From the NCBI RefSeq assembly GCF_008728515.1, contig NC_044980.1:30086290-30150289 (forward strand): a DNA stretch of 64,000 nucleotides, given 5' to 3'. Of the stretch, positions 47,624-56,715 are shown in pieces. The first letter of the stretch is position 1. Each line of letters starts with the position of its first letter. The position numbers were made by a program, and so were the translations under genes. The stretch comes from Papio anubis. Lineage: Eukaryota; Chordata; Mammalia; Primates; Cercopithecidae. Under the pieces are notes generated by a model. It searched no databases and was not told the DNA's origin. It was given only the letters and a program-made list of their open reading frames with translations.

Positions 47624-47920
47624 TTTTTTTTTCCCCCTGCGAGACAAAGTCTCACTCTGTCGCCCAGGCTGGAGTGCAGTGGTGCAATCTCGGCTCACTG
47701 CAACCTCCACCGCCCGAGTTCAAGCAATTCTTCTGCCTCAGCCTCCCGAGTAGCTGGAATTATAGGTCCACACCACCACACCCAGCTAATTTTTGTGCTT
47801 TTAATATAGATGGGGTTTAACCATGTTGGCCAGGCTGGTCTCAAACTCCTGACCTCGTGATCCACCCGCCTTGGCCTCCCCAAGTGCTGGGATTACAGGC
47901 ATGAGCCACTTCGCCCAGCC
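47624..47920 (-). mobile_element. AluS-like, antisense
   Basis: T-rich head, GACAAAGTCTCACTCTGTCG, through AGATGGGGTTTAACCATGTT, to CTTCGCCCAGCC. GGATCTTTT at the left edge (about 47619-47627) and at the right (about 47923-47931) is the likely duplication. Confidence 0.92.
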
Positions 47921-47984
47921 TGGGATCTTTTCTTAATATACAAGTTATTCAGGGCATTGCAGAAATAGGATCCACCTTCCTTAT

Positions 47985-48597
47985 TTTTCATTTGTTTAGT
48001 CAGCAATGATCCATTAAATCCAAGGCAGTACTCTCAGCACTAAGCTGACAGTGGTAAATTCAACAGACCTGGTCCATGTCCTCATCTAGCTTATGGTCAA
48101 CTTTGTGAGGACAAACATTGAACAAGCAAATGAATATATAAATGAATAATTACACGTGAGGAAAGTGCTTGGAAGATAAAAAACACGGACTGTGCTGAAG
48201 ATAAAGGAGACAGACCTGCTGAGATTGTTTTCATTAATTCCAGAAAAGCTCTTTCTTTTCAGATAATATTTAGTTTGAGATTTGAATAACGGGGATTGAG
48301 GGAGGGACACCTTGGATAGAGGCTCTACAGGGGAAAGCCTGTGTATGAAGGCTTTGAGGGAGGACACAGTGTGGGGTATTCTAAGAACTAACACATGGAT
48401 AATTGGCTGGAGCAATAGTGAGAAAAACTGGCTCGAAATGAAGCTGGAGAAGAAAGCAGAGGTCAACACAGCCAGGATTCTTTAACTCAAGGTCAGGAGG
48501 TTGCACGTGATTCAACATGCAATGGGAAGCCATTGAAGGGCTTGAGTGAAAAACAAGATTTGATTTACCTTTTTCTCAAGGATGGAGATGGTGAATG
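47985..48597 (-). repeat. L2 LINE, antisense, first part
   Basis: CAGCAATGATCCATTAAATC, CTCAGCACTAAG, GTCCATGTCCTCATCTAGC, GGGAAAGCCTGTGTATGAAG, and ATGCAATGGGAAGCCATTGA with ACAAGATTTGATTTACC. Collinear with antisense L2 from terminus to RT C-terminus. Confidence 0.7.
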
Positions 48598-48715
48598 GAA
48601 AAAAACAAAGAATACAAATGTATTTATTGCTACTGAGCTGTACATTTAAAAGTGGCAAAGATGGTAAATTATTTATGCATATTTTACCTCAACAAAAATA
48701 ATTTTTAATTTAAAA
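48598..48715 (+). mobile_element. L1M 3' end fragment, sense, inside L2
   Basis: TTGCTACTGAGCTGTACATT, TAAAAGTGGCAAAGATGG, TAAATTATTTATGCATATTT and TACCTCAACAAAAATAA match the end of mammalian L1 3' UTRs ('ctgaactgtacacttaaaaatggttaagatgg...'). It splits an antisense L2 copy. Confidence 0.65.
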
Positions 48716-49000
48716 GATCTACCATTTTATAGAATCACTATGGCTGCTGCATTAAAAAATATGCATTGGAAGGGATATAAAAAGAAAGCATGTGGACCAG
48801 TTAAGGAATATCTAAAATAGACAATAGAGAGAAGCACAGATAAAAGAGTGGGAATGGAACTGGGAAAAGATCGACAGGTTCAAAGATACTGGCAGAATCA
48901 ACAGGTTTGGTGAGGGAGAGAAAAGAATCAAAGATAACTCCCAGATTCTAAATAATCCAGAAGGCAGTTGTGATCATGTATAGCATGCTCTTTTGCTTTG
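48716..49000 (-). repeat. L2 LINE, antisense, second part
   Basis: GAATCACTATGGCTGCTGCA resumes exactly where antisense L2 should follow 'gatttgattta'. ATCAAAGATAACTCCCAGAT is the L2 phrase 'gtcaaggatgactcccaggt'. Confidence 0.65.
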
Positions 49001-49033
49001 TTACCTAGGGACATGGACCTCTTTTTAAAAAAA

Positions 49034-49049
49034 GAAGAAGAAGAAGAAG
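49034..49049 (+). repeat. short (AAG)n
   Basis: Five AAG units after an A7 run. Confidence 0.85.
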
Positions 49050-49344
49050 TTCCCAGCAGTACCCTATATTGCTATTTGGTCTTTTTCAATACCTTTCATT
49101 AAAATATTTGGCTTCAAATTGCTTCAGATACTATGGTGGCACATCATTGTTGTTCCTTGTTTTTATTTTATATAAATAGATGGTTAAACAATGGCTTTAA
49201 TTATTTACATTATATCTTCTTGCTTGCCTCCTGTGCATTGAAGCAATAGTACATAATTTGTCAAGAAAAAAAGAACCACAGAAAGGGTCAAGTATCACAG
49301 GTGTTCGAAAGAGATCTTTTGCCCAGCACATCACATAGCTGTTC

Positions 49345-49515
49345 TTTGGCACTTTTTATGTGCTAAACATTTGGCTAACATTATCGCTGAATCTTCAGAA
49401 ATTTCAGGGCAGGTAAGTTTCATGGTCCCCAATTATAGAAGGAGAGAGGTAAAGAGGTTAAATGACATACTTCTAAGCAGAAAGAAGAATCAGCCTCAAA
49501 GCTAGGGGAAGCCCT
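49345..49515 (-). repeat. MIR SINE, antisense
   Basis: TTTTTATGTGCTAAACATTT, CATTATCGCTGAATC, GAAGGAGAGAGGTAAAGAGG and TTAAATGACATACTTC are in antisense MIR order. Confidence 0.5.
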
Positions 49516-50009
49516 CAGAGTATCTTAATCTTAATTATATATTCATTATATTCAGCAGAAATTAAATATCATTAATTGATGCCTGCGAAGTGGTTTAAAT
49601 TCAGGGAGGGATTTAGAGAGAGTAGACTAGAAGGATGCTATAGGGGGAGACATCTTATTTTGTGCTAACTGTACACCAGGCTTTCTGATAAGCAGCCTTG
49701 TTTCTTATTAACCACTGTAAGATCTTGTAGGTAAAAGGAGAAGAAAACTGTACTAGCTTTACAAAACAAACGATGCTCTGTTTATTAATCAATAGGAAGA
49801 AGAAAACTCATTTCAGTGGCAGAGCACTATTAACTTCATGGATTCTTTGAAAGTAGAGCTATGAAGACATTTAGTTGCTGCAGTGAGAAAACCAGAGGAT
49901 AAAGGAACATGTAAAAGAGTGTGTAGGAAATCAGACATCAGAATTCATCCACACTGAAATACAGTGCACGGCCCACCTTTTCCTCATGTATCCTGAGTGC
50001 ATTGCTATT
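49516..50009. other. unassigned, with a possible MIR piece
   Basis: 49655-49740 (TGTGCTAACTGTACACCAGG) may be another worn MIR. Otherwise nothing recognised. Confidence 0.35.
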
Positions 50010-50185
50010 CTAACTTCAGTTTGTGTCAGAATTACCTGAAGGTGCATATCAAGTATGTTTAATCCACTGTGCTATGCCCAGAGATTCTGTTCTGGTAGGT
50101 CAGGTCTGGGCCAGAAGTCAAGAATCTGGGCTTAACAGGTTCCAATGTAGACAACAGTTCAAGTTTGATACCCACCATAATTTGG
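50010..50185 (+). mobile_element. MER5A, hAT-Charlie MITE
   Basis: TGTGTCAGAATTACCTGAAG, GCCCAGAGATTCTGTTCTGG, TAGGTCAGGTCTGGGCC and GCTTAACAGGTTCC match MER5A ('catcagaatcacctggagg...agagtttctgattcagtaggtctgggg'). Non-autonomous, no coding capacity. Confidence 0.72.
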
Positions 50186-50294
50186 GGCACACAGCCTAAC
50201 ACTGCCACTCTCTGTCTAGGTGAATGTCCTCCTTCCTTCCGCCAGTCACATTGCCCTAAGCTGATGGGTTCCATGCATCACGAATCATTTAAAA

Positions 50295-50545
50295 CAGTCA
50301 TCCATGTTACCTCCTTGTGAAGCATTTCCTGAGTTCCCCTAAGCTAAATGAGCGGCTTAGGGCTTCCAAAGCTCTGTTTCATACTTTTATTATAGCACTT
50401 ATGAAATTATATTATAATTATCTTCTTATGTGAGTCATTCCCCTATCAAAATATGGATAACTTAAATATGGGGAGTTCATTTCACACCTCTGGCATCCTG
50501 CACACTTCTTGGCACAAAGCAGGCATTGAATAATCTTTTTTTGTT
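50295..50545 (+). repeat. L2 3' UTR, sense
   Basis: TGTTACCTCCTTGTGAAGCA, TTTCCTGAG, TTATTATAGCACTTATGAAA, TTATATTATAATTATC, and CCTGCACACTTCTTGGCAC match the L2 3' UTR in order. Confidence 0.65.
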
Positions 50546-50621
50546 TTTCATAGGAAAATGAAAATATAAAAGAACAATGAAATTAAAGTGTGACAAGTCT
50601 TGGTTAGTATATCATATCACA

Positions 50622-51120
50622 ATGCTTGACCCCTGAGCAATGCAGGGGTTAGAGGTGCCAACTCCCGGTGCAGCCAAACATCCATGTATAAATTTTGACT
50701 CCTCCAAACTGAAATACTAACAGCTAATTGCCTGGAAGCCAGCAAACAGTTGATTAACACCTATTGTATATGTTATATGTCTTATGTACTGTATTCTTAC
50801 AAGAAAGTAAGCTAGAAAAAAATAAAATGCTATTAAGAAAATCATGAGGAAGAGAAAGTATAATTACTATTTATTCATTAACTGGAAGTGGATCATCATC
50901 AAGGTCTTCATTCTCATTGTTTTTCATACTGAATAAGCTGAGAAGGATGATAAACAGGAGGAGGGGTGAGTCTTGTGATCTCAGGGGTGGCAGAGGCAAA
51001 AGAGATAAAGTAGATGGAAGAGGAGGCAGGAGAGGCAGACACACTCAGAGTCACTTTTATTGAAAAGAACCGGCATATAAGTGAACTCATACAGCTCAAA
51101 TTCGTGTTAAGGGTCAACTG
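50622..51120 (+). mobile_element. MER44-like Tigger-derived DNA transposon
   Basis: The left end TTGACCCCTGAGCAATGCAG and right end GTGTTAAGGGTCAACTG form the terminal inverted pair typical of MER44/Tigger7-type elements ('cagttgacccttgaacaacg'). The interior has TACTGTATTCTTACAAGAAA, GTAAGCTAGAAAAAA and GAAGTGGATCATCATCAAGG. It holds no transposase. Orientation is nominal. Confidence 0.75.
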
Positions 51121-51145
51121 CGTATGGTTTACCTAGATGAATGAG

Positions 51146-51389
51146 TGTCTTATTCTGCTGAGGCTGCCATAAAAACATACCAAAGACTGAATGCTTAAAC
51201 AACAGAAATGCACTTCTCACAGTTCTGAAGACTGGAAGATCCAAGATCATGGTGCCTGCAAGGTAGACTCTGGAACCTCTTCTCTTGACTTGTAGGCTGA
51301 CACAGCCTTGCTGTGTGTTCATATGACTTCTTTGTGTGACCTTGGGGAGAGAGAGAAAAAACAAGCTCTCTGATGTCTCCCTCTTTTTA

Positions 51390-51392
<3 letters not shown>
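51146..51392 (-). repeat. MLT1-type MaLR LTR, antisense, first part
   Basis: TGTCTTATTCTGCTGAGGCT, GCTTAAACAACAGAAATGC, CTTCTCACAGTTCTGAAG, TCCAAGATCATGGTGCC in antisense MLT1 order. Interrupted by the ATT tract and Alu, resuming at 51715. Confidence 0.75.
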
Positions 51393-51429
<37 letters not shown>

Positions 51430-51430
51430 T
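51393..51430 (+). repeat. (TTA)n microsatellite at Alu tail
   Basis: About 12 TTA/ATT units, the expanded poly(T) head of the adjoining antisense Alu. Confidence 0.95.
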
Positions 51431-51714
51431 TGAGACAAAGTTTCACTCTTGGGGCCCAGGCTAGAGTGCAATGGTGAAATCTCGGCACACTGCAACCTCC
51501 GCCTCCTGGGTTCAAGCAATTCTCCTGCCTCAGCCTGCTGAGAAGCTGGGATGACAGGCACGTGCCACCATGCCCAGATAATTTTTGTATTTTTAGTAGA
51601 GAGGGGATTTTGCCATGTTGGCCAGGCTGGTCTGGAACTCCTAACTTCAGATGATCCACCTGCCTCAGCCTCCCAAAATGCTGGAATTACAGGCATGAAC
51701 TACCACGCCCAGCC
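51431..51714 (-). mobile_element. AluS-like, antisense, inside LTR
   Basis: TGAGACAAAGTTTCACTCTT through to CTACCACGCCCAGCC. TGATGTCTCC followed by (C)TCTT occurs at 51371-51384 and from 51715, a duplication of LTR sequence with one indel, so the Alu split the MLT1-type LTR. Confidence 0.93.
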
Positions 51715-51884
51715 TGATGTCTCCTCTTATAAAAGCACTAATCCAATCATGAGGGCCTCACCTAACCCAATCATGAGGGCCTCACCTAACCCTCATGACG
51801 TCCCAAAGACCCTCCAAATATGATCACATTGGGGATGAGGACTTCAACATATGAATTTTAGGGAGACACACAGAGTTCATAACA
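51715..51884 (-). repeat. MLT1-type MaLR LTR, antisense, second part
   Basis: CTCCTCTTATAAAAGCACTA, AATCATGAGGGCCTCACC, CATTGGGGATGAGGACTTC, AACATATGAATTTTAGGG to TTCATAACA. It contains an exact 24-bp tandem duplication (51743-51766 and 51767-51790). Confidence 0.8.
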
Positions 51885-51949
51885 AAAGGTAATAAACCAG
51901 TTGTCTGAAGCTTGCTCTCTGGCTTGAGCTTCTTCCCTTAATATTAAAC

Positions 51950-52075
51950 CACATGGAGTCCTAGATTCTGCATCTATAAAATGAGATCTTACTTTCCCCA
52001 TCACAGTTATTGTTGAGGAAACATGCTGAAAGGGCCCTGAAAATGGTAAAGCATTATACACAGTGGGGTTAATAT
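51950..52075 (+). repeat. MIR SINE, sense
   Basis: TTCTGCATCTATAAAATGAG, CCATCACAGTTATTGTTGAG, GAAACATGCTGAAAGG and CTGAAAATGGTAAAGC follow MIR ('cctcatctgtaaaatgggg...gttgttgtgagg'). Confidence 0.5.
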
Positions 52076-54126
52076 AAGGTCCTCTTTAATTCGGAGGCTG
52101 CTGCAGTCTGTGAGAAACTCCTAAATTGCTAGCAGTGCCACACAGAAACTCAGCAGGCCTAGCAATCAGTAAAGCTTGTATTTTCTCTCTTTGACTGCTT
52201 AGAAATTTTTGCCACGATGTAATTTTTATTAATTTATTTGAATAATTTGATAAACATAATTTAATCTGTATAATAATTGTCATTAGCTTTGTTTGTAGGC
52301 AAACTCTTTAATGAGAATGCAGAAGGAAATTTCATGCATTGCATTAGCTTTTATTTGTTTTTGTTTTTTTGGCAGTCATAACACAAGGTTGACTCCTTAT
52401 TGTGAGGCTAATGCTGAACTAAAACCCTATCCATTGCCCCAGCAGTATGCCAGGGGCCAATCATATTATTTTTTTTTTTTCCTAAAAGGAAATCTTTACT
52501 GTCACATAAAGATTTTATTTACATTTAATATAATCTCATCCTAACTGCTACATAGAGGGTAACAGAGAGAACATATATCCCTAGAGGGTGGCAGGAAGGA
52601 AGAGGATAGGAAAAGACTGATTTGAAGATAGATGAGTTCCTGGTCTTTCTGCATTAGCCGCTTACCCAGGTAAGCAACTTGTCACCATGGGACACATTAA
52701 AGAAGTAAAAGAGGAGATAAAGTCATTAAAAACTGCAATGAGGTAAACTATGGCAGTGATCATCTTTGGATGCCTCAGTGGAGTGAAAAGGGCAAAGAAA
52801 AAAAAAATGAGATAAACTTGAAGTACTGACAAGAGTGGGTACTACAAAAAGAAAAAAAAAAAATGCAGTTCTGTATAAACTAATAAGGTGTGACTAGATG
52901 CTTCTTTGCAATGCCCAGGACTTTTTCTCTTGCTTTCTCATGCTCTTTCTCACATATTCCTTGCCTTCTTGCAGGCTGGCCTTTCTTCCCTTGACTACTC
53001 TCTGTTGTACGTTGTGCATAAAGAAAGGGAAATGATGCTTTGGGAGAATTTCTACCAAAGTATCTTTACTTTTATCATCTCAGCACACAGTACATCCAGT
53101 CTCTCAAGCTCTGAGATTGTTCATTTATGATACAACCTTTTGATCTCAGAATGAGACGGAGAAAGCCAATGCAAGGAGCACTCCTACATCTATGGAATAA
53201 AGACAAATCTGATGACTCTGACCCACAGGCCTAGCCACTTGAAAGTGCCAGGTACAGACAGAAATAAATGCTCTCTAAAGACTTCTTGCTGACCATTTAA
53301 ATTTTAATTTTATCCAAAGTCATTCCACGTTCTACATTTTTGTCTGATCACACAAAAACAAAATGGCAGTGTGAGGAATGGGAAAGAAATCGAGCAAAGG
53401 CTTTTTCAAAGCAAGATCACGGCTCAAATTGTAAGGCAAAAGGCGTAATTGTAGGTTCAAGACTTTTCACTACTTCCATAACTTTTGCATTTACATGAAG
53501 TACTGGAAAAGCAAGGTGTCTTATTTTGGGAAAATCAATTTCAAATTTAGCCTGGCCTTGCTTGTTATTTTGCATCTGATTTTTTAAAGAATAATTTAAA
53601 AACCTGAAAGCAGACAACATTATTATCATTATTAGAACCACTGCTTTTTAAAAATAACTTCAGGTTGTGAGATTATGTCCAAGCCTGTCTGCTTTCTGTT
53701 CTTCTTTCTTTAGAATGAATTTTCATGTCTGCATTTTTTTTTTTTTTGGTCCAGAATGACTGTGAACAACAGGTAATCACTGGAATAATCCAAAATTACC
53801 TTTTCGAGTCACTTGTCCTTGTCCTCATCTTGACTTATTCTTCTTGTCTCTAAAGCCCCTGATCTTAGAAACAAATACTTCTCTTCGGTTGATATCCTGT
53901 TGAGTGCTGTAGTCTTTGCAATATTGAAATAGAGAAGTGTACCTAGGCTTCCAGAGTTTGGAGCATATACTTGCTAAACACACAGGCTAAGATGCAAAAA
54001 CAAGCAGAGTTTCAATTCCCATACAAATCTTTGACTAGTAAGGGGTTTCTCACACCTCCCGGTTGCATCAAGCTGACTCATGAGAGTGGCATTGGAAGCA
54101 CCCTGAAGAGTCTCCATGAGGCTTTG
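52076..54126. other. unassigned sequence, 2 kb
   Basis: No family, RNA gene or exon recognised. Short A or T runs at about 52470, 52850 and 53735. Confidence 0.4.
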
Positions 54127-54131
54127 CTTAC

Positions 54132-54756
54132 TGTATTAGCCAGGTTTCAATAGAGGAACACAGTAATAGGATAGATGTATATATGAAAGGGAGTTTATTA
54201 AAGGAGAATTGACCCACACGTTCACAAGGTTAAGTCCCATGACAGGGCGTCTGCAAGTTAAGGAAGAGAGAGTAGGTGATGTTCCCGAATAGTCTAAAGC
54301 TAGATTTTTTTTTTAATTAAATTTTTTTTAAAAAAAGGAAACCAGTTGTAGATCGGTCAGAGTCCCAAAACCTCAAAAGTCAGGAAGCCAACTGTGTACT
54401 TTCAGCCTGTTTCCAAAGGCCCAAGAGCCCCTGGCAAACTACTGGTGTAAATCCAAGAGTCCAGAAGCTAAAGAACTTGAAGTCTGGTGTTTGAGGGCAG
54501 GAGGCATCCAGCATGAGACAAAGATGAAGGCTGGAAGACTTAGCAAGTCTGCTCTTGTGTCTTCTCTTGCTGCTTTATTCTAGCCACATTGGCAGCTGAC
54601 TAGATGGTGCCTACCCAGATTAAGGGTGAGTCTGCCTTTCCCAGGTCACTGACTCGAATGTTACTCTCCTTTGGCAACACCTTCACAGACACACCCAGAA
54701 ACAATACTTTGCATCTTTCAATCCAATCAAGTTGACACTCAATATTAACCATCACA
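54132..54756 (-). repeat. MLT2-type ERVL LTR, antisense, with foreign insert
   Basis: TGTATTAGCCAGGTTTCAAT start and ACACCCAGAAACAATAC...TTAACCATCACA end pair as in antisense MLT2. CTTAC (54127-54131) and TTTAC (54757-54761) fit a 5-bp duplication with one change. Between GTCTGCAAGTTAAGG and AAACCAGTTGTAGATCG, which adjoin in the family pattern, sits a block of about 65 bp (54270-54335) that does not belong to MLT2. Confidence 0.75.
54266..54332. repeat. inverted-repeat arm, left
   Basis: Reverse complement of 55306-55369. The core 44 bases (54266-54309 against 55325-55368) differ at one site (C at 54286 in GTTCCCGAAT against CAGG on the far copy). The T/A-rich remainder is looser but shares AATTAAAT. 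Confidence 0.88.
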
Positions 54757-55257
54757 TTTACCAACTGCCATTTACCTGCGTGGTGTACCAGACTTCCGTA
54801 AGTTGGTAATGTCCTGACCACCACCTGCACTGTCAGTTAAAATAAGAAGACTCCTGTTTTTACTATGCTATTTATTTTCCATTATTTTCTTCATTCTTTG
54901 AATCACACATTGAGCAAAACTATATAAAGCACCAGTGATATGCCACATATATTCTTATATTCTTGAAAAATAAATATTAATGTTCTACACTTTCAAGAAG
55001 CTCATAGTCTAGTGGGGAAAAAAGGCATAACTTAATCTATCCAGTTCAGAGAAAAATGTCATGCAAGCACCTTTAGAAACTTAGCACAGTACCTTCTTAT
55101 AAATACGAATAGAGATTCTTTTTAATTGGGAAAAATAAAAATGAAATAGTCATTACCTAGTACTTATATATAAACACGTTCATGTGAGTGGTAATTGCAT
55201 GACAAGTAAATGCTTTCATTTATTGAAACTCTACTCTTGAACCTGGTATTAAGTTTC

Positions 55258-55275
55258 TTTAAAATCTAGCTTTAG
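55258..55275. repeat. direct partial copy of the right arm
   Basis: TTTAAAATCTAGCTTTAG repeats, in direct orientation and with one base fewer in the A-run, at 55322-55340. Confidence 0.75.
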
Positions 55276-55305
55276 TCATCACAGAGGAAGAAGGAAACAT
55301 AAATA

Positions 55306-55369
55306 AGTAAATATTTAATTTTTTAAAAATCTAGCTTTAGACTATTCAGGAACATCACCTACTCTCTCT
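55306..55369. repeat. inverted-repeat arm, right
   Basis: Carries AAAAATCTAGCTTTAGACTA and AACATCACCTACTCTCTC, the reverse complement of the block inserted in the MLT2 LTR about 1 kb to the left. Confidence 0.88.
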
Positions 55370-55434
55370 AACACAGATGCACCTGTAGCTTTAAGCTCCT
55401 TTCCTAGAACTTCTCTAAGTAACCCAGGTACATT

Positions 55435-56115
55435 CATTTTATGATTCATTTATTATGTATTTCTGGAGCACTGATGATACGACAGATTCTGTGTGAGAAA
55501 GCATTGAGAATGAAAGGGTGAGCAGGAGTTACAAAAAGAAAGAGGTTAGGATGAGATGCGGTTGTGATTCAGAATGAAAAGCAAATACAGAACCACCCCT
55601 CCCCGCCACCAGCAGTAAGATACAGTACATTGACACTCAAAAACTATACCTCATTCCAGGGAGCACAGCAGTAAGAATTGAGTCTTCAAGGGAGGGCAGG
55701 GCCAGATGATGAAGCATGCTGCACTCCATGCCAAAGAGAACAGACGAAGGCAGCAGACAGTAGGGCAGAAAACACAGGCAATAGTCTCTTGCAAAGAGCC
55801 AAGGGGAAAAAAAGGAACTAAACAAGAATTTTATGGGAATGAGGAGAGGTGAAAGGATCCGAGAAATGTTAGATGTAGAAAAGATATATTATGAGGAATT
55901 ATTTAATCTGGTGTTGGGAACCAAGAAGGAAAAATGAGAGGAAAAGCTTGACTTTCAGCTCTAAGCAACAAGATGAATAATAATGGTGCCATTTTCTGAG
56001 ATACAGGTCAGAAGTGAAGCTTTTTAGGAGGGCAGGGGGCAAGGGAAGATTAGGATTTCAATCTGGACCATGCTGGGTTTTGAGGCACGTATGTGACATT
56101 ATACAGACATGGTCT
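55435..56115 (-). repeat. L2 LINE, antisense
   Basis: ATTTATTATGTATTTCTGGA, GCACTGATGATACGACAG near the terminus, GGGCAGGGCCAGATGATG mid, and GGTGCCATTTTCTGAGATAC near the RT region. These are in antisense L2 order with losses. Confidence 0.6.
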
Positions 56116-56289
56116 CTAGAAAACATGAACCTTGAGCTCAACAGTGCACAAATTGGAAGAAAAGAAATCTCCCAGTCAGAGTTTTAGAGTAGAAAGAATA
56201 TAGAGCAGAATTCCTCAAATACGATCTGAGCTTTATATTATTCAATTATTCAAAATTACATTTTAATATGCAATCACTACAGTTTTAAT

Positions 56290-56395
56290 TGCCCATTCAT
56301 TCATTAAGTTTATTAATCCATTTCTATGTGTTAGATGTAGACACAGAGCACTGAACAAGATGTAATCCTGTTAAGTCTGTGTCCTCAAACTCAAA
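56290..56395 (-). repeat. L2 3' end, antisense
   Basis: CCCATTCATTCATTAAGTTT, CCATTTCTATGTGTTAGATG, GAGCACTGAACAAGATG. Weakly conserved terminus. Confidence 0.45.
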
Positions 56396-56479
56396 ATGTG
56401 CAGAAAAGCCTTTTTGGCATAGAAACTGAAAAGGCCTTCCCTCAGTCTCACACGGAATGAGGTAAAGTTTAGTGTTTGC

Positions 56480-56715
56480 AGAAACATGCCTAGAACCAGA
56501 TTGGTTGGGTTTAAATTGCAGCTTCACCACCTGCTGGATAAGATTAGAAAGTTTCTTAAACTTTCTGTGCTGCTTCTTTTTCCCACCCATCTTAAAAGCA
56601 ATAGTAATAATAGTTACTCTTTCATACGGCTGTTATGAAGATTAAAACAAAGCAGTTGGAATACTCCCTGACACAGAGCAAATGCAATAAAAGTGTCAGC
56701 CATTATTGGTGCTAC
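56480..56715 (+). repeat. MIR SINE, sense
   Basis: GAACCAGATTGGTTGGGTTT, AAATTGCAGCTTCACCACC, TAATAATAGTTACTC, GCTGTTATGAAGATTAAAAC, CCTGACACAGAGCAAATGC and GCCATTATTGG give a nearly complete MIR. Confidence 0.7.

Noticed and set aside
47427..47820. Overlapping open frames over 100 codons
   Set aside because: They run through the T26 tract into an antisense Alu, a common source of spurious frames.
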